NCBI RefSeq assembly: GCF_000330505.1
Contig: NW_004191634.1
Location: forward strand, 53,031-76,960
Direction: 5' to 3'
Source of the DNA: Entamoeba invadens IP1
Lineage: Eukaryota; Evosea; Mastigamoebida; Endamoebidae
Length of the DNA stretch: 23,930 nt
Shown here: piece by piece, positions 1-10,156 of the stretch
Position numbering within the stretch: the first letter of the stretch is position 1
Layout of the letters: each line of letters opens with the position of its first letter
The notes under the pieces: generated by a model
Seen by the model: the letters and a program-made list of their open reading frames with translations, nothing else
The model's database searches: none
Told to the model about the DNA's origin: nothing
Made by a program: the position numbers and the translations under genes

Positions 1-1
1 T

Positions 2-1561
2 GGGTATTACACTATCAATTACAACGAGTGTGAAAAGTGTAACAACAACTGCACAACATGCACACAATACGAAAAATGCATTTCTTGTGTTAAAAACAAA
101 ATTTTATTTGAAAGTGGACTTTGTCTAGATATTTCATATGTATCACATTGTATTGAAATTTCAAATTCGAAGTGTTCTAAATGCACAATTTGGCACTCCA
201 GAAATGATAATGGAACTTTGTGTGACGAGCATGTGGTTTGGTGGGTGCTTTTTATTATTATTTTATTTGCCATTTTTGTGATAATAATATTTATATTGTC
301 GTTTGTATTAACTATAAAACACATTGACAACAAAATGCATCAAAAAGAAATTGCGAAGACAACAACACTCTTTAAAATAAGTCACTCAAACATCACTTTT
401 ATTCAACTTGGTGATGACGTTGTTGTTAATAGAACCGAACTTAATTTTGGTGATCAAATTGATGTCGACACACAACAGCGAGAACTTCTGTGTGTTGGGA
501 ACACCTCAAAGCACAACATGAAAATTCAAATCACAACAAAAAGTGCGACAATTAAAAAATACGAATTTGACTCAAATCCAAAGATAATTGTTTTACCAAG
601 TGGCGAAGCTTGTGAGTTTGAGATATTATTAACATTAAATTGCACTACTAATATTAACCAAAGTATTATGTTAGTCACAAACTTATTTACAAAAAGAAAT
701 GATGTCATTAAAAAATTAACAATTACAGCAACTTCAAAATTGACGACACGACTCGATCCGGACGAGTTACAAGAAGACAACATACTTGGTGAAGGATCTT
801 TTGGAATTGTTTACAAAGGGAAATACAGGAATAATGATGTCGTTATCAAAAAGATGAAACTGTGTAATAATAATGACATTATTGACGATTTTACAAAAGA
901 AGTTGCAATGTTGGACAAATTTCGAAGTGAGTTTATCGTCCATTTCTATGGTGCCGTATTTATACCAAATAAAATTTGTATGGTCACTGAATTAGCAAAA
1001 TTTGGAAGCTTACAAGACTTGATGAACAATAAAAATAGTGAAGAAATTGATATGAAATTGAGAGTAAAATTTATAATAGATGCAGCAAGAGGAATACAAT
1101 ATTTACACTCAAATGATATTTTACACAGAGATATCAAGCCAGACAATGTCTTAGTGTTCTCACTTGATTTAAACAACAAAGTGAATGCTAAGTTGACTGA
1201 TTTTGGAGCAAGTCGAAATGTCAACATGTTGATGACTAACATGACATTCACTAAAGGAGTTGGAACACCTAAATATATGGCACCTGAAATCTTGAACAAA
1301 GAGCATTACAAAAAACCAGCAGATGTCTATTCGTTTGCTATTACAACGCTTGAATGCTTTTTGTGGGGTGAGGCGTTCCCAAAAAGTACTTACATATTTC
1401 CATGGACTATTGCAGATGATGTAGCTTCTGGAAAAAGACCAATAACCATTAAAACGCTTGATGAGAAGTACAGAAATGTTATCGAAAAGTGTTGGAAACA
1501 AAATACTCAAGAGAGATGTACTATTATTGAAATCATTGATGAACTTAAAACAATAATTTAA
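2..1561 (+). CDS. Transmembrane kinase (TMK family), 5'-truncated by window edge
   Basis: The frame is open from base 2, so the gene begins outside the window; 519 residues are visible. Residues 1-75 are the end of a cysteine-rich ectodomain with CxxC pairs (CEKC, CTTC, CISC, CSKC). One hydrophobic helix follows at about 78-105. A beta-rich juxtamembrane domain spans about 135-250 (starting near RELLCVGN). The kinase domain carries GEGSFG at 263, lysine 283 in VVIKK, HRDIKPDN at 375-382, DFG at 400 and APE at 427, so every catalytic residue is present. The likely role is a surface receptor kinase of the TKL-like TMK family expanded in Entamoeba; the ligand cannot be read. The kinase closely resembles the complete paralogue at 13632-18416. 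An apparent start at 218 is only an internal TTG. The stop is TAA, and a TAATT stretch resembling the Entamoeba polyadenylation signal overlaps it. Confidence 0.94.
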   Translation, partial: GYYTINYNECEKCNNNCTTCTQYEKCISCVKNKILFESGLCLDISYVSHCIEISNSKCSKCTIWHSRNDNGTLCDEHVVWWVLFIIILFAIFVIIIFILSFVLTIKHIDNKMHQKEIAKTTTLFKISHSNITFIQLGDDVVVNRTELNFGDQIDVDTQQRELLCVGNTSKHNMKIQITTKSATIKKYEFDSNPKIIVLPSGEACEFEILLTLNCTTNINQSIMLVTNLFTKRNDVIKKLTITATSKLTTRLDPDELQEDNILGEGSFGIVYKGKYRNNDVVIKKMKLCNNNDIIDDFTKEVAMLDKFRSEFIVHFYGAVFIPNKICMVTELAKFGSLQDLMNNKNSEEIDMKLRVKFIIDAARGIQYLHSNDILHRDIKPDNVLVFSLDLNNKVNAKLTDFGASRNVNMLMTNMTFTKGVGTPKYMAPEILNKEHYKKPADVYSFAITTLECFLWGEAFPKSTYIFPWTIADDVASGKRPITIKTLDEKYRNVIEKCWKQNTQERCTIIEIIDELKTII

Positions 1562-1693
1562 TATTTGGTTTTAATATATTTATAAATTCCATATCACTTA
1601 CAGTGAAAAGGGTTTATTTGTCGTAAATCCAGCAGTAAAATGTATTTTTTGTAGTTAATAAGTAAATTATGTAAAGAGTTCTTTATAATAATG
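1562..1693. other. AT-rich spacer, TMK 3' flank up to Mutator-like insertion
   Basis: This is a short AT-rich stretch between the TMK stop and the left TIR. Its last nine bases, 1685-1693 (ATAATAATG), match 4230-4238 (AGAAAAATG) at 7 of 9 positions. That fits a degraded 9-bp target duplication, the usual size for Mutator-like elements. Confidence 0.55.
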
Positions 1694-1961
1694 GGTGGCC
1701 GGATATTTGATTCCGGACAATTGATTCCTTTGTGTTTTATTTGGTTATTAACAATGCTACAAATTGGGTTTTTATTTTTATATTAGTGTTTTTGATGGAC
1801 ATTTGATTCCCGAATAATAATATCAAAATGAAATAACGAATTGTTATTAAGTTAATTTTCATATAAATAATCGGGTTTGATTAACAATTTTGTTTTCTAT
1901 GGACAATTAATTCCACGTGGATAATAATCATGTTATTGATTTAAAAAAATACAACTGATTT
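1694..1961 (+). repeat. MULE-1 left terminal inverted repeat
   Basis: This 268-bp repeat matches the reverse complement of 3961-4229. The only difference I find by eye is one T in a homopolymer. It contains four versions of a 14-bp motif GGAyAwTTrATTCC at 1701, 1715, 1797 and 1901, plus the palindrome CCACGTGG at 1913-1920. Confidence 0.93.
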
Positions 1962-1976
1962 ATAAAAATAAAATTA

Positions 1977-3947
1977 TTACTTTTTTGGTTTGATTAATCT
2001 TTTTCTGTTTTTTCTCATAATTTCACGAACAACAACTGCTTGCTTGTATTGTTTTGATCGTTTTCTTGGTTTTTTATTTTCCTTTTCTTTTATGGCGGTT
2101 TGAGTTTTTATTTTTAATTTATCAATTCTTTCTTTTGTTTTTAAAACCAATGGTATCATTGATTCATTGCAACAATCCATGACTTCACAATTTTTAATGC
2201 CTATATTTGTAACATCTTCGATCACATGTTTTATTTTTTCATTATCAATACAAACACGATTGTCTTTTTCAACACCCAATTCCGTTGGTTGTGTAATTGG
2301 TGTTTTTATTAATTCATTAATCTTGTTTTCGTTTTGGGGAACCATTTCGAAATAAGAAGATCTCAACAAGTAATTAATGTTGCAAAGTTTCGATATAAAT
2401 GGTTGAGTTGTAATTAATTTGTTGGTAAAGTTATATGTTAAATTTTCTATAAGTGTATTTCTTGATACATTTTGTGATCTTTTTCTTTTAAACACTCCAT
2501 CAAGCATGTTTTTAAATTGTTCATTTTCTTTTGTTTCTATTTTAATAATTTTATCAAGCCATTCAACTTCACTTGGATGTTTGTGTTCTAATCGTTTTGC
2601 AAATACAGAGTGAAAACTTTCACATATATTGTTTGTTCTTGTTTTACAACAATATCGATTCCACATTTCTTTTGTAAAAACATTCCCAAGCCAAGTTTGT
2701 TCGTAATAGTTGTAAACTTTAAATAACTCCAAATCTGTGCAATCTTTTTTCATGTTCTCGAAAACGCCACTAACATCTTCAACTGGCAAAAAAGCCAAAC
2801 ACATAAAAGATTTAGCAATATTATAAAATTGTTGATCTTCTTTAAAACGGCTCGAAAGACCCAAAGTGTTGACTTTTCTCCAAAGAGATTAACACAAGTG
2901 AAAATAGCACCCCTTTGTAATACAGCCAAAGTATTCAAGTGCATTTTGAACTGCCTTTTCAAAACCAATCATTACAACAACACCATTTTTGAATAAAACA
3001 TACCCATTGTTATTTTTTCAGTAATCATTAATACAATTAAACATTTTTGTATAATAATTCTGTTTTTCCAACGAGTAAAGCATGAACCAAAGTAAAATGT
3101 TCTCCATTTTTCAACATACAGTTTATAGTGTACATTTGATAAAAAATTTTGGGTGCAGTGCTAAATGTACCATCCATGAACAACAATTCAAAATGATTAA
3201 TTTTGGTAACTTTATCTTTATTTACAAATACAGCAAAATCTGGATCTTCCTTAATTAAATAATCATTGTATAATGGGTGTGATTTAAAGTCACAATTGGT
3301 AAACATTTTTTGTCTTAATCTTCTAAATTCCCTTAAAGTTGTACTTTCTCTTTTACTGTACATAGAAAAATCTTTATCTTCAAGTGCTTTTGAACTTGAA
3401 ACAAATCGCTTTTCAATTAGTGAAGCAGTTTCAATTAATCTTTCTTTTGCTTCGTTTTTGCTTCTGCATCGTGAGATGGGTGTGAATGTATTTGATTGTA
3501 TGAAGTGAAAATGTAAGATTTGAAATTTGTAATATTATTAATTGGACCATCGAATTCAACTATTTTAATTGATACATCACAATGAATATCTTTACACTTG
3601 TAATTTAAAAAAGAACGTCCAGTTCTATGAAACACAAAATCATCAATTATTTATATTTTTCTACCTGAAATTTTTGAATTCAACAATTTTATTTTTGTAA
3701 ACAACTTTAGATTAATATTTATATTTATATCATTTGTGACATTTTGTGTAAATGATGTAAGTGGAATATTAGTTAACTGAAGATGTTGCTCCGTTGATCC
3801 AATGTGTTGGTTTGGTAAATTGTAAAAATGTGGTTGATATAGATAAAGTTGCATAAATGGTAATTGTTGTTGATATTGTTGACAAATGGAATAATTGCAT
3901 GGATATATTGGCATGAATGGTTGTTGAAATCCATTGCAAGGTAACAT
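1977..3947 (-). pseudogene. FLYWCH-type MULE transposase, broken
   Basis: On the minus strand, fragments of one transposase appear in order. First comes a Q/Y/P-rich N-terminus from ATG 3947. Next is a FLYWCH-like finger (YKCKDIHC, then HSHPSHD). The MULE catalytic core follows, with the first Asp in MDGTFSTAP (codon 3172-3174), CYFH, and the catalytic Glu region TNNICESFH. A Lys/Arg-rich tail ends the protein. Lesions are an in-frame TAA at 3651-3653, a frameshift near 3450, a frameshift just after KTELLYKNV (~3038), TGA at 3018-3020 and TAA at 2889-2891. The second catalytic Asp, normally in a D-F-E context, reads G-F-E (GGT, codon 2964-2966). The protein cannot be made intact and would lack a catalytic residue. 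Transposase identity is confident; assigning the second Asp relies on family memory. Confidence 0.86.
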
Positions 3948-3960
3948 CAATAAATATATC

Positions 3961-4229
3961 AAATCAGTTGTATTTTTTTAAATCAATAACATGATTATTA
4001 TCCACGTGGAATTAATTGTCCATAGAAAACAAAATTGTTAATCAAACCCGATTATTTATATGAAAATTAACTTAATAACAATTCGTTATTTCATTTTGAT
4101 ATTATTATTCGGGAATCAAATGTCCATCAAAAACACTAATATAAAAATAAAAAACCCAATTTGTAGCATTGTTAATAACCAAATAAAACACAAAGGAATC
4201 AATTGTCCGGAATCAAATATCCGGCCACC
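3961..4229 (-). repeat. MULE-1 right terminal inverted repeat
   Basis: This is the inverted partner of 1694-1961, 269 bp, with one extra base in an A/T run. It carries the same four 14-bp motif copies in mirror order. It lies immediately upstream of the transposase start, so any transposase promoter should lie in it. Confidence 0.93.
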
Positions 4230-4360
4230 AGAAAAATGAAATATATTTTTTATGAAAATTTGTTTTAAATTCAACAAAAAATAACTTTTTCAATTATTGA
4301 AAAAATAGTACGCTTTCCCAATTATAATTTTCAACTAAACAAATATTTTGGAACATATAT

Positions 4361-6450
4361 ATGCAAACCAAAGTTGAAACAATAAATAAAACAGTTATTG
4401 AAATACCTTATGGAGTTGAGTATTTATCTGATCTAGAAGGTTAAGTATTTGATTTTCCAAATGTTGTTGTAAATAAATCGCTTCCTAATTTAGGCGGAAC
4501 TTATTTCGCTATCACTTCCAAATATTTATCAATTATATGTTCTCTTATAATAGGGATGTTAGAGTCTAAAATAAAACAACATAAATGCTTATTATTAGTA
4601 AAAGAAAATTCTAATGATAAAAAACAATTATTGATTATTTATATTGTAATCCAAAACCGAAAACATTAGTTACATATGATTTTTTAGTAAATTAATGGAT
4701 GTAATCATAAACAAAGATATGTTTAGAATAATTGTAGATAAGTTTTAATTTATATTATCTGATTCTTCTTTTAAATTAAACATTTTGACAAAATTTTAAA
4801 ATAGATTGACTGAATGCAAAAATGTAACTTATTTATCTGCAACACCTATTTTTGATAAATTTATTAAACTATTGCCTCAACTATCTAAATTTCCAAATTT
4901 TGAATTTAAATGGTTAAACAATACACAAAAAACTGTTTATCTTTCCGAAACTAACACACCCACTTTTGCTTCGACGGGTAAAGATTATCAAATCTAAAGA
5001 AACTTGTAATCCAATATTATAAATGATTAATTATTTGAAAACATGTAAATCTGGTTTTTATGAAAAAAGTAACAATAATATTGAAGCCAAAGAAATAGAA
5101 ATATTTATAAATTAGATTGGTTCTATACTTAAGATGTGTTATAGATATGGTTTAAATGAGAACGAGGTCAATATATTGATTAGAAATAATATTAAAAATG
5201 CCAATAAAATTAACAATTTTAAAAAGAAATACATTACAAAATATCAAATTGGTGGCTTACAATATAATAATAATTAATGCAGTTAAGAAGAAACAGTTGA
5301 CATATTTAATAGAGTTATTAATACTAATATTCCGACATCGTCTTGCAATATAATAAACCATTTACTTTTTGTACTAGAGCTTATTCTGCTGGGTGTCATT
5401 TTTTAGTACTTGTGCTAAAATATTTGTGATTAACAATATTAAGAATAATGTTATATTTGATATTTTTACTAGATTGTTGCAAATTATTGTAAGACAACTT
5501 TTAGATTGTAATCATTTTAAATATAATTTAACATTTATATAAACAACATCTTCATCAAAAAAAAATAAAAATAATTTAGATAATTATTTGATTAAAGCTA
5601 AGAAGTTAATTGAAAATTATAATAGATAAGATTTAGAACTTAAACAAAATATTTATAAATACAGTATGGTGAAAAAGTCACACCAGGGGAGAAAGTCACA
5701 CCACATTATTTCACATGAAAATTGTTTATTTTTTCGGGAATTTTTTAATGGATTTTTACTTTGAATTTTTCTTCCCGAAAATTGACTTGAATTATATACT
5801 GAAAAAAATGTGGTGTGACTTTTTCCCCATACTGTAATTATGAAAAATATAAAAAACAATCAATCAAATAGTTTTTCAAACTTAAATTATACTGAATTAA
5901 TGTTTAAATACTATATTTATTTAGATAATGAAATTTTCAAGTTAAATAATTTAGCTATTTGTTATTATATAATAAATAAAGAAATGTTAGGAGAAATGTA
6001 TAATTTAAAAACACAGTTGATGATAATATTGAAAATATTGTTGAGAATTACGAAGTAATCAATTCAACCCTTATAAACACGTGTGTAACTTATGTAACTT
6101 ATGCGAAATTATACACCAAATTAATAAAAGATCCCGACACTAATGAATTTGATTTGAAAATTATTAATAACACTTATCTGTCTATAAAACGGTATTATGA
6201 TGAATTAGGAGAAGATAAAATGTGAGCTTTAAATAATAGATAGTGAAAAAAACTGCTTTTGATAATTTAATGGTTATTTTAATTAAAATGTTGTACAGGG
6301 GTGAAATTAAACTTGTAAAAAAATGAAAGTGAAATGTAAAAACATAGGTTTAAAAGATAATAATAGCATTTTTACACCAAAACGGCATTTTTCACAAATA
6401 TCAAAAATGACAATAGAATCGTGGAATGATTTGAATTGATATTTATAAGA
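4361..6450 (+). pseudogene. Decayed SF2 helicase-like gene of phage/Bacteroidetes mobile-element type
   Basis: No long frame survives, but adjoining frames read as one protein in the correct helicase order. They give NKSLPNLGGTYFAI (variant motif I, ~4470-4515), LVTYDFL (~4668), RIIVDKF (motif II; the family has VDEYH, 4725-4745), TYLSATPI (motif III, 4827-4850), EIEIFIN then YGLNENEVNILI (~5094-5180), FTFCTRAYSAG (5361-5393), STCAKIFVIN (~5405) and LLQIIVRQLLD (~5474-5506). Lys-rich C-terminal pieces continue to about 6450. I recognise this motif series from helicases of Bacteroidetes mobile elements and crAss-like phages; that is from memory. Stops (first TAA 4442-4444), several frameshifts and a MITE insertion show it is dead. 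A eukaryotic mobile element or virus carrying a related helicase is an alternative source. Confidence 0.66.
5662..5834. mobile_element. 173-bp TA-flanked MITE (Tc1/mariner type)
   Basis: The element begins CAGTATGGTG and ends CCCCATACTG. The ~24-bp TIRs differ at one position, and TA lies on both sides. The GAAAAAGTCACACCA part of the left end recurs a few bases inward as GAGAAAGTCACACCA. A second nested inverted repeat (TTTTCGGGAA / TTCCCGAAAA) makes the centre a hairpin. It interrupts the helicase relic between KLIEN...YKYS and the following C-terminal pieces. Confidence 0.85.
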
Positions 6451-6480
6451 AAACCAAAAAATTAACCATTTTCAAATTAA
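6451..6480. other. Junction between helicase relic and piggyBac-like element
   Basis: A few AT-rich bases end in TTAA at 6477-6480, which is one copy of the piggyBac-type target duplication. Confidence 0.5.
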
Positions 6481-7488
6481 CCCTTTCGGTACCAGAGATT
6501 TCCAAAAATGTAAATTATTTATATCTTATTCATTTTGAGTGTATATTAGAAAAAAATAATACAAAAAAACACTTTAAACTTTTTACAACCATGGGGATAC
6601 CAGGAAACAAAATTAATAGTATAAAATAATTTAATTTACTATAAATTTATAGTTTATTTTAACCTAAAATCGTATTTTTGTTGAAAAAAATGTTCACTTT
6701 TTCTGTGCAGAAAAATTGAGACTTTTCCTGAATTATTTTCAACTCAGAAATTTTTTGTTTTTATATTAAAAATTTGTGTATAATATAATAAACTATACAT
6801 TATAAGTCTTTTTAAAAACAGGGTTTTAAAATAAAAAACGTATCAAATAAAATTCTGATTAAAATTCTTTCATTAAAAAACAAGGGATATGTCATACTTT
6901 GAAAATCCCAAAAGTAATTATTTTAATTTGGTTTATATTGTAAATGTTTTGATGTTTTGTAACTAAAGTGTAAAAAAGTTGTTTTTTTATTGAATTTTAA
7001 TATATGTAACAATCAATCAAATATTATGATATTAATTGTGCAACCACACTGATGGTTAGCGTTCTCACTTTATAATAATTTGTTGATAATCATATGTATA
7101 CGAGATATATATACTAATTTTTTTTTCTTAACTATCGTTTAAAAAAATCGTTTTCATTACACAAAATAAATTAAATGTATATGAATAACATTACTACCTT
7201 TTTCACATTTTAAAGAAAGAACCTTTATATACATTACTCTAAATTATTATAAAATATATTTTATAACTAATATGAATGACACAAATGTGTTAGACTTTTA
7301 TCTATTATAACATAAAAAAATAAAACGTGCAAACTTTATATATTATAAATGTTACATCAAACCAGAACTGAAAACTATTATATTAAAACTAAATACTGTT
7401 TAATTTAGAATAACTTTTAGTTTACAAATTTAAGTTTATATTGATCTGTATGCGTGTTATAACAAGTATATTTCTGGTATTGGAAGGG
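6481..7488. mobile_element. Non-autonomous piggyBac-like element
   Basis: This 1008-bp segment starts CCCTTTCGGTACCAGAGAT and ends in the inverted partner ATTTCTGGTATTGGAAGGG. It is flanked by TTAA at 6477-6480 and 7489-7492. TTAA duplication and CCC...GGG ends are the hallmark of piggyBac. The interior is about 80% AT with no convincing coding frame, so it would depend on a transposase in trans. PiggyBac elements have been reported from E. invadens. The TIR match is about 80%, so the copy is not fresh. Confidence 0.78.
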
Positions 7489-7679
7489 TTAAACACACTA
7501 TAAAAACTTTATAAACTTTGGATAATAACATTCACACTGTTTTCAGTAAAAACAAATTATACTGATAAATGATTTTAAACACCTAAAATGATAAGTTTTT
7601 ATGATATGATATCATTATTAAAAAACTAAAAAATTTCCAAGCACTTATTGTACTTATTTGTTTTTACAATTGAAATTTG
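7489..7679. other. AT-rich spacer
   Basis: I see no gene or repeat here. It may hold the lost 5' end of the pogo-type element that follows. Confidence 0.4.
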
Positions 7680-8610
7680 TAAATTCTCAAGACGGTAAAA
7701 TACCAAAAAATTCATCTCAAAGGCTGATTTTTTGGAGTTCAAAAAACGATAGTGAGTGATAACGAGAAATATGGCGTTATTCCATCTAAAGTAGGCAGAA
7801 AATTATGTTAACAAAAATGGAAGTATTGGTAATCGCAAACAAAATCAGAGAAAAACAAAATAGACAAACCCCCCATAACACTAACTACACTTGTGGATTT
7901 GGTGGAAACCACAATTGAAAAAAGTTTGTGTAAACAAACAATATTAAATCATTTATCTGAATAAAAATTATCAACAAAACACATTCAACCACAAGAACAT
8001 GAACGAGCTCAGTTAAACAAAGACTTGCTTTTAGGATACGAAGAGCGTTCTCATCAATTATTCAACAATTCCATTCAGTATGCTGCTTCTATTTGTGTGC
8101 ATTTAAATGGAGTGATTCCATTTTTAATACTAAATATTGATAAGAGCGGGTTTATACCCTACGCTGACAAAAAAGTGAGCATAGTTTGATAGATGCAAAT
8201 TTATCTTTTAGAAGTTACTATCAAGTTGATAGATCAGTCAGACGGGTCACGTTATTTGCGGGCATATATGGAGATGGCACCACTTTGAAACCGTTAATAG
8301 TTGTATCTCGAAAAACAATTGAAGATGTATCAAACTATATCGTTATTGTATATTAGGAAAATAGATTTTTTGATCACAAAATATATAAATTATGGCAAAA
8401 TATGTCTTGGGACCTGATTTGGAAAATAGAAGAAAATTATATAAAAACGAATGGGCAGTCATTATTCAAGATAATTATTGCGCATATTTACAAAAAGAGT
8501 GTCACGAATGGTTAATGAAAAATAAGATTGGTGAACTACATTTGTGTCCTTATAGTAGCCATCTTAGTCAAACACTTGATGTTGTTATTTTGGAGCACAT
8601 AAGGTTTGTT
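7680..8610 (+). pseudogene. pogo/Tigger-type (DDE_1) transposase relic
   Basis: Several frames join into a DDE_1-like transposase. The first Asp is in LNIDKSGF (8139-8141). A TLFAGIYGDGTTLKPLIV stretch follows, then the second Asp in IIQDNY (8470-8472) and the third in QTLDVVI (8578-8580) after PYSSHLSQ. The second and third Asp share a frame and are 35 residues apart, a DD35D spacing within the pogo range. Upstream text (SSQRLIFWSS, LVDLVETTIEKSL, LNKDLLLGYEERS) fits the N-terminal half but has many stops. The 3' end is lost where another element begins at 8614. The longest open stretch, 8392-8721, runs past this junction, so its tail is not transposase. Its own TIRs were not found. Confidence 0.74.
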
Positions 8611-8613
8611 TTT

Positions 8614-10156
8614 AAGGGTTTCTTGAGGATAAGGTGTATCCTCAGGATCAAAGCTATCCTCATTAAAAAATATTTTTCTGAGGATACAAAAAACAAATCC
8701 ATAAGGTTCATTTCCCCATAAAGCTCACTCTCATAATTTAAGTTATAATTTACACTTAATATTTCGAGTCAAAGTTCGATTTTTAAATGATGGTAATAAT
8801 TTGTCATAAATGCCAAAAGATTAAAAACAATCAAAAAATCTCCACAATAATCAGTAAACAAAAACAATAATTATAACTCGCTTACTTGAGACGGGAAATA
8901 ATAAAGTGTGAATTATACTTGTTCACATTATGATTATAAACTTATTGATATTATTTACGAATCCGTTTTAATAACAAAACGATTGAAATTTACGTTTAAA
9001 TTGATAATTGTTTTTAATCAAAATGAAAATTGAAAAAGTCGAAAACACTGATTTTATAAAAATGTAATTATAATAACAAATTTATAAATAATTTTGTAAT
9101 TTATGCAATTATTCAAATTTATTGTAATAACAAAGTTAATCATATTGTGTATATTTTAAAAAGAATGTTTCATTTTGATATTAACTTATGTTTTAAACAG
9201 ATTTACAGTTCTGAGGATGGCAATTATTTTCTGAGGATGACAGAAATAGAAAGTTTACACTTTTACATCTATCTGAAATGTATATTGAGTAAGTTACTAT
9301 TTTTGAATATGGGAACACGTCATTTCACTTTTTAGATGTTTAAGTCTGTGTTGATAATGTCTGTTTGTTACACGACTTACCATCCTCAGAGATATTTATA
9401 GCACTGTCATTATTGATTTAAAATAAATAATAAAATTAAAGAATTTTTATAAAGAGAGTTTTAATAATTGATTATATCAAAAATCGTCAAAACACAACAA
9501 AAACGCCAAATAATATATAAAATTGATTAATAAATTGAACACATTTCTATTGAGAATTAATATTGTATAAAATATTAATATAAACATATATTTCTTGTGT
9601 GTGTATGTTTTTAAAAATAAATAAATTTGTTTATAACAAAAACAATAATTTTTCAAATTTGTTTATTTATCAATCGTTGTTTTATCGATATCCAAAACAT
9701 CGCGTTTTGAATTTGCGCAAATACATAAATTGTCATCGCACAAAGTATTAATTATCAGAACGTTATTTGCTATCAATTTTTATTGTTTGAAATATCATGA
9801 ATTGATTTATAATAAATTGTATTTTTTGTAAAAAAGATTAAAAATTGTTCTATTAATTTGTTTTGTGATTTTGATTAAAAAATCGACTTTTTCGATAAAT
9901 TAAATTAATTTTTATTGTTTTCATATTAACCAAGGTTAGTCAAGTGGTAAATCAGAAAATAGAAGTAGATTATTTTTTTGTAAAAATCAACTGAAAGAAT
10001 CATCTTTCAAAAAATCCATAAATAGCATTTTAAAGAAAATCACGTGTTTCAAAATATACCTTATTGATCTTAGGCAAAAAAATCTAAATTGAAAGAAATT
10101 ATGTTTAAGATATTTACCATCCTCAGAAAAATTAACAATCCTCATGAATCCCTTTA
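8614..10156. mobile_element. Non-coding element with CTGAGGAT motifs and weak TIRs
   Basis: The left end AAGGGTTTCTTGAGGAT pairs with the right end ATCCTCATGAATCCCTTT (about 16 of 18 positions). Within 1.54 kb the motif (C)TGAGGAT occurs forward at 8624, 8678, 9211 and 9231, and reversed (ATCCTCA(G)) at 8638, 8656, 9382, 10119 and 10138. Copies near the left end form short hairpins, for example TATCCTCA...TGAGGATA at 8655-8686. The rest is AT-rich and non-coding; a 62-residue frame at 9147-9335 looks accidental. No clear target duplication was found, so the superfamily is unknown. It truncates the pogo relic. Confidence 0.6.

Larger units (their letters stand above)
1694..4229 (-). mobile_element. 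Mutator-like element (MULE-1) with long TIRs
   Basis: A 2536-bp element is bounded by long TIRs (1694-1961 and 3961-4229) that start GGTGGCCGG and end CCGGCCACC. It holds one transposase gene on the minus strand that fills the interior almost exactly: its first ATG is 14 bp inside one TIR and its stop 16 bp inside the other. Flanking 9-mers match at 7 of 9 positions. The transposase has a FLYWCH-like zinc finger in front of a MULE catalytic domain, a combination described for the Phantom subclass of Mutator transposons. It sits 132 bp behind the TMK stop codon and so does not break that gene. Confidence 0.88.

Noticed and set aside
19..333. Open frame antisense to the TMK fragment
   Set aside because: It overlaps a clearly coding plus-strand kinase gene and shows no recognisable protein features.
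9147..9335. 62-residue frame inside the CTGAGGAT element
   Set aside because: It has AT-rich composition and no motif, and looks like a chance frame in an otherwise non-coding element.
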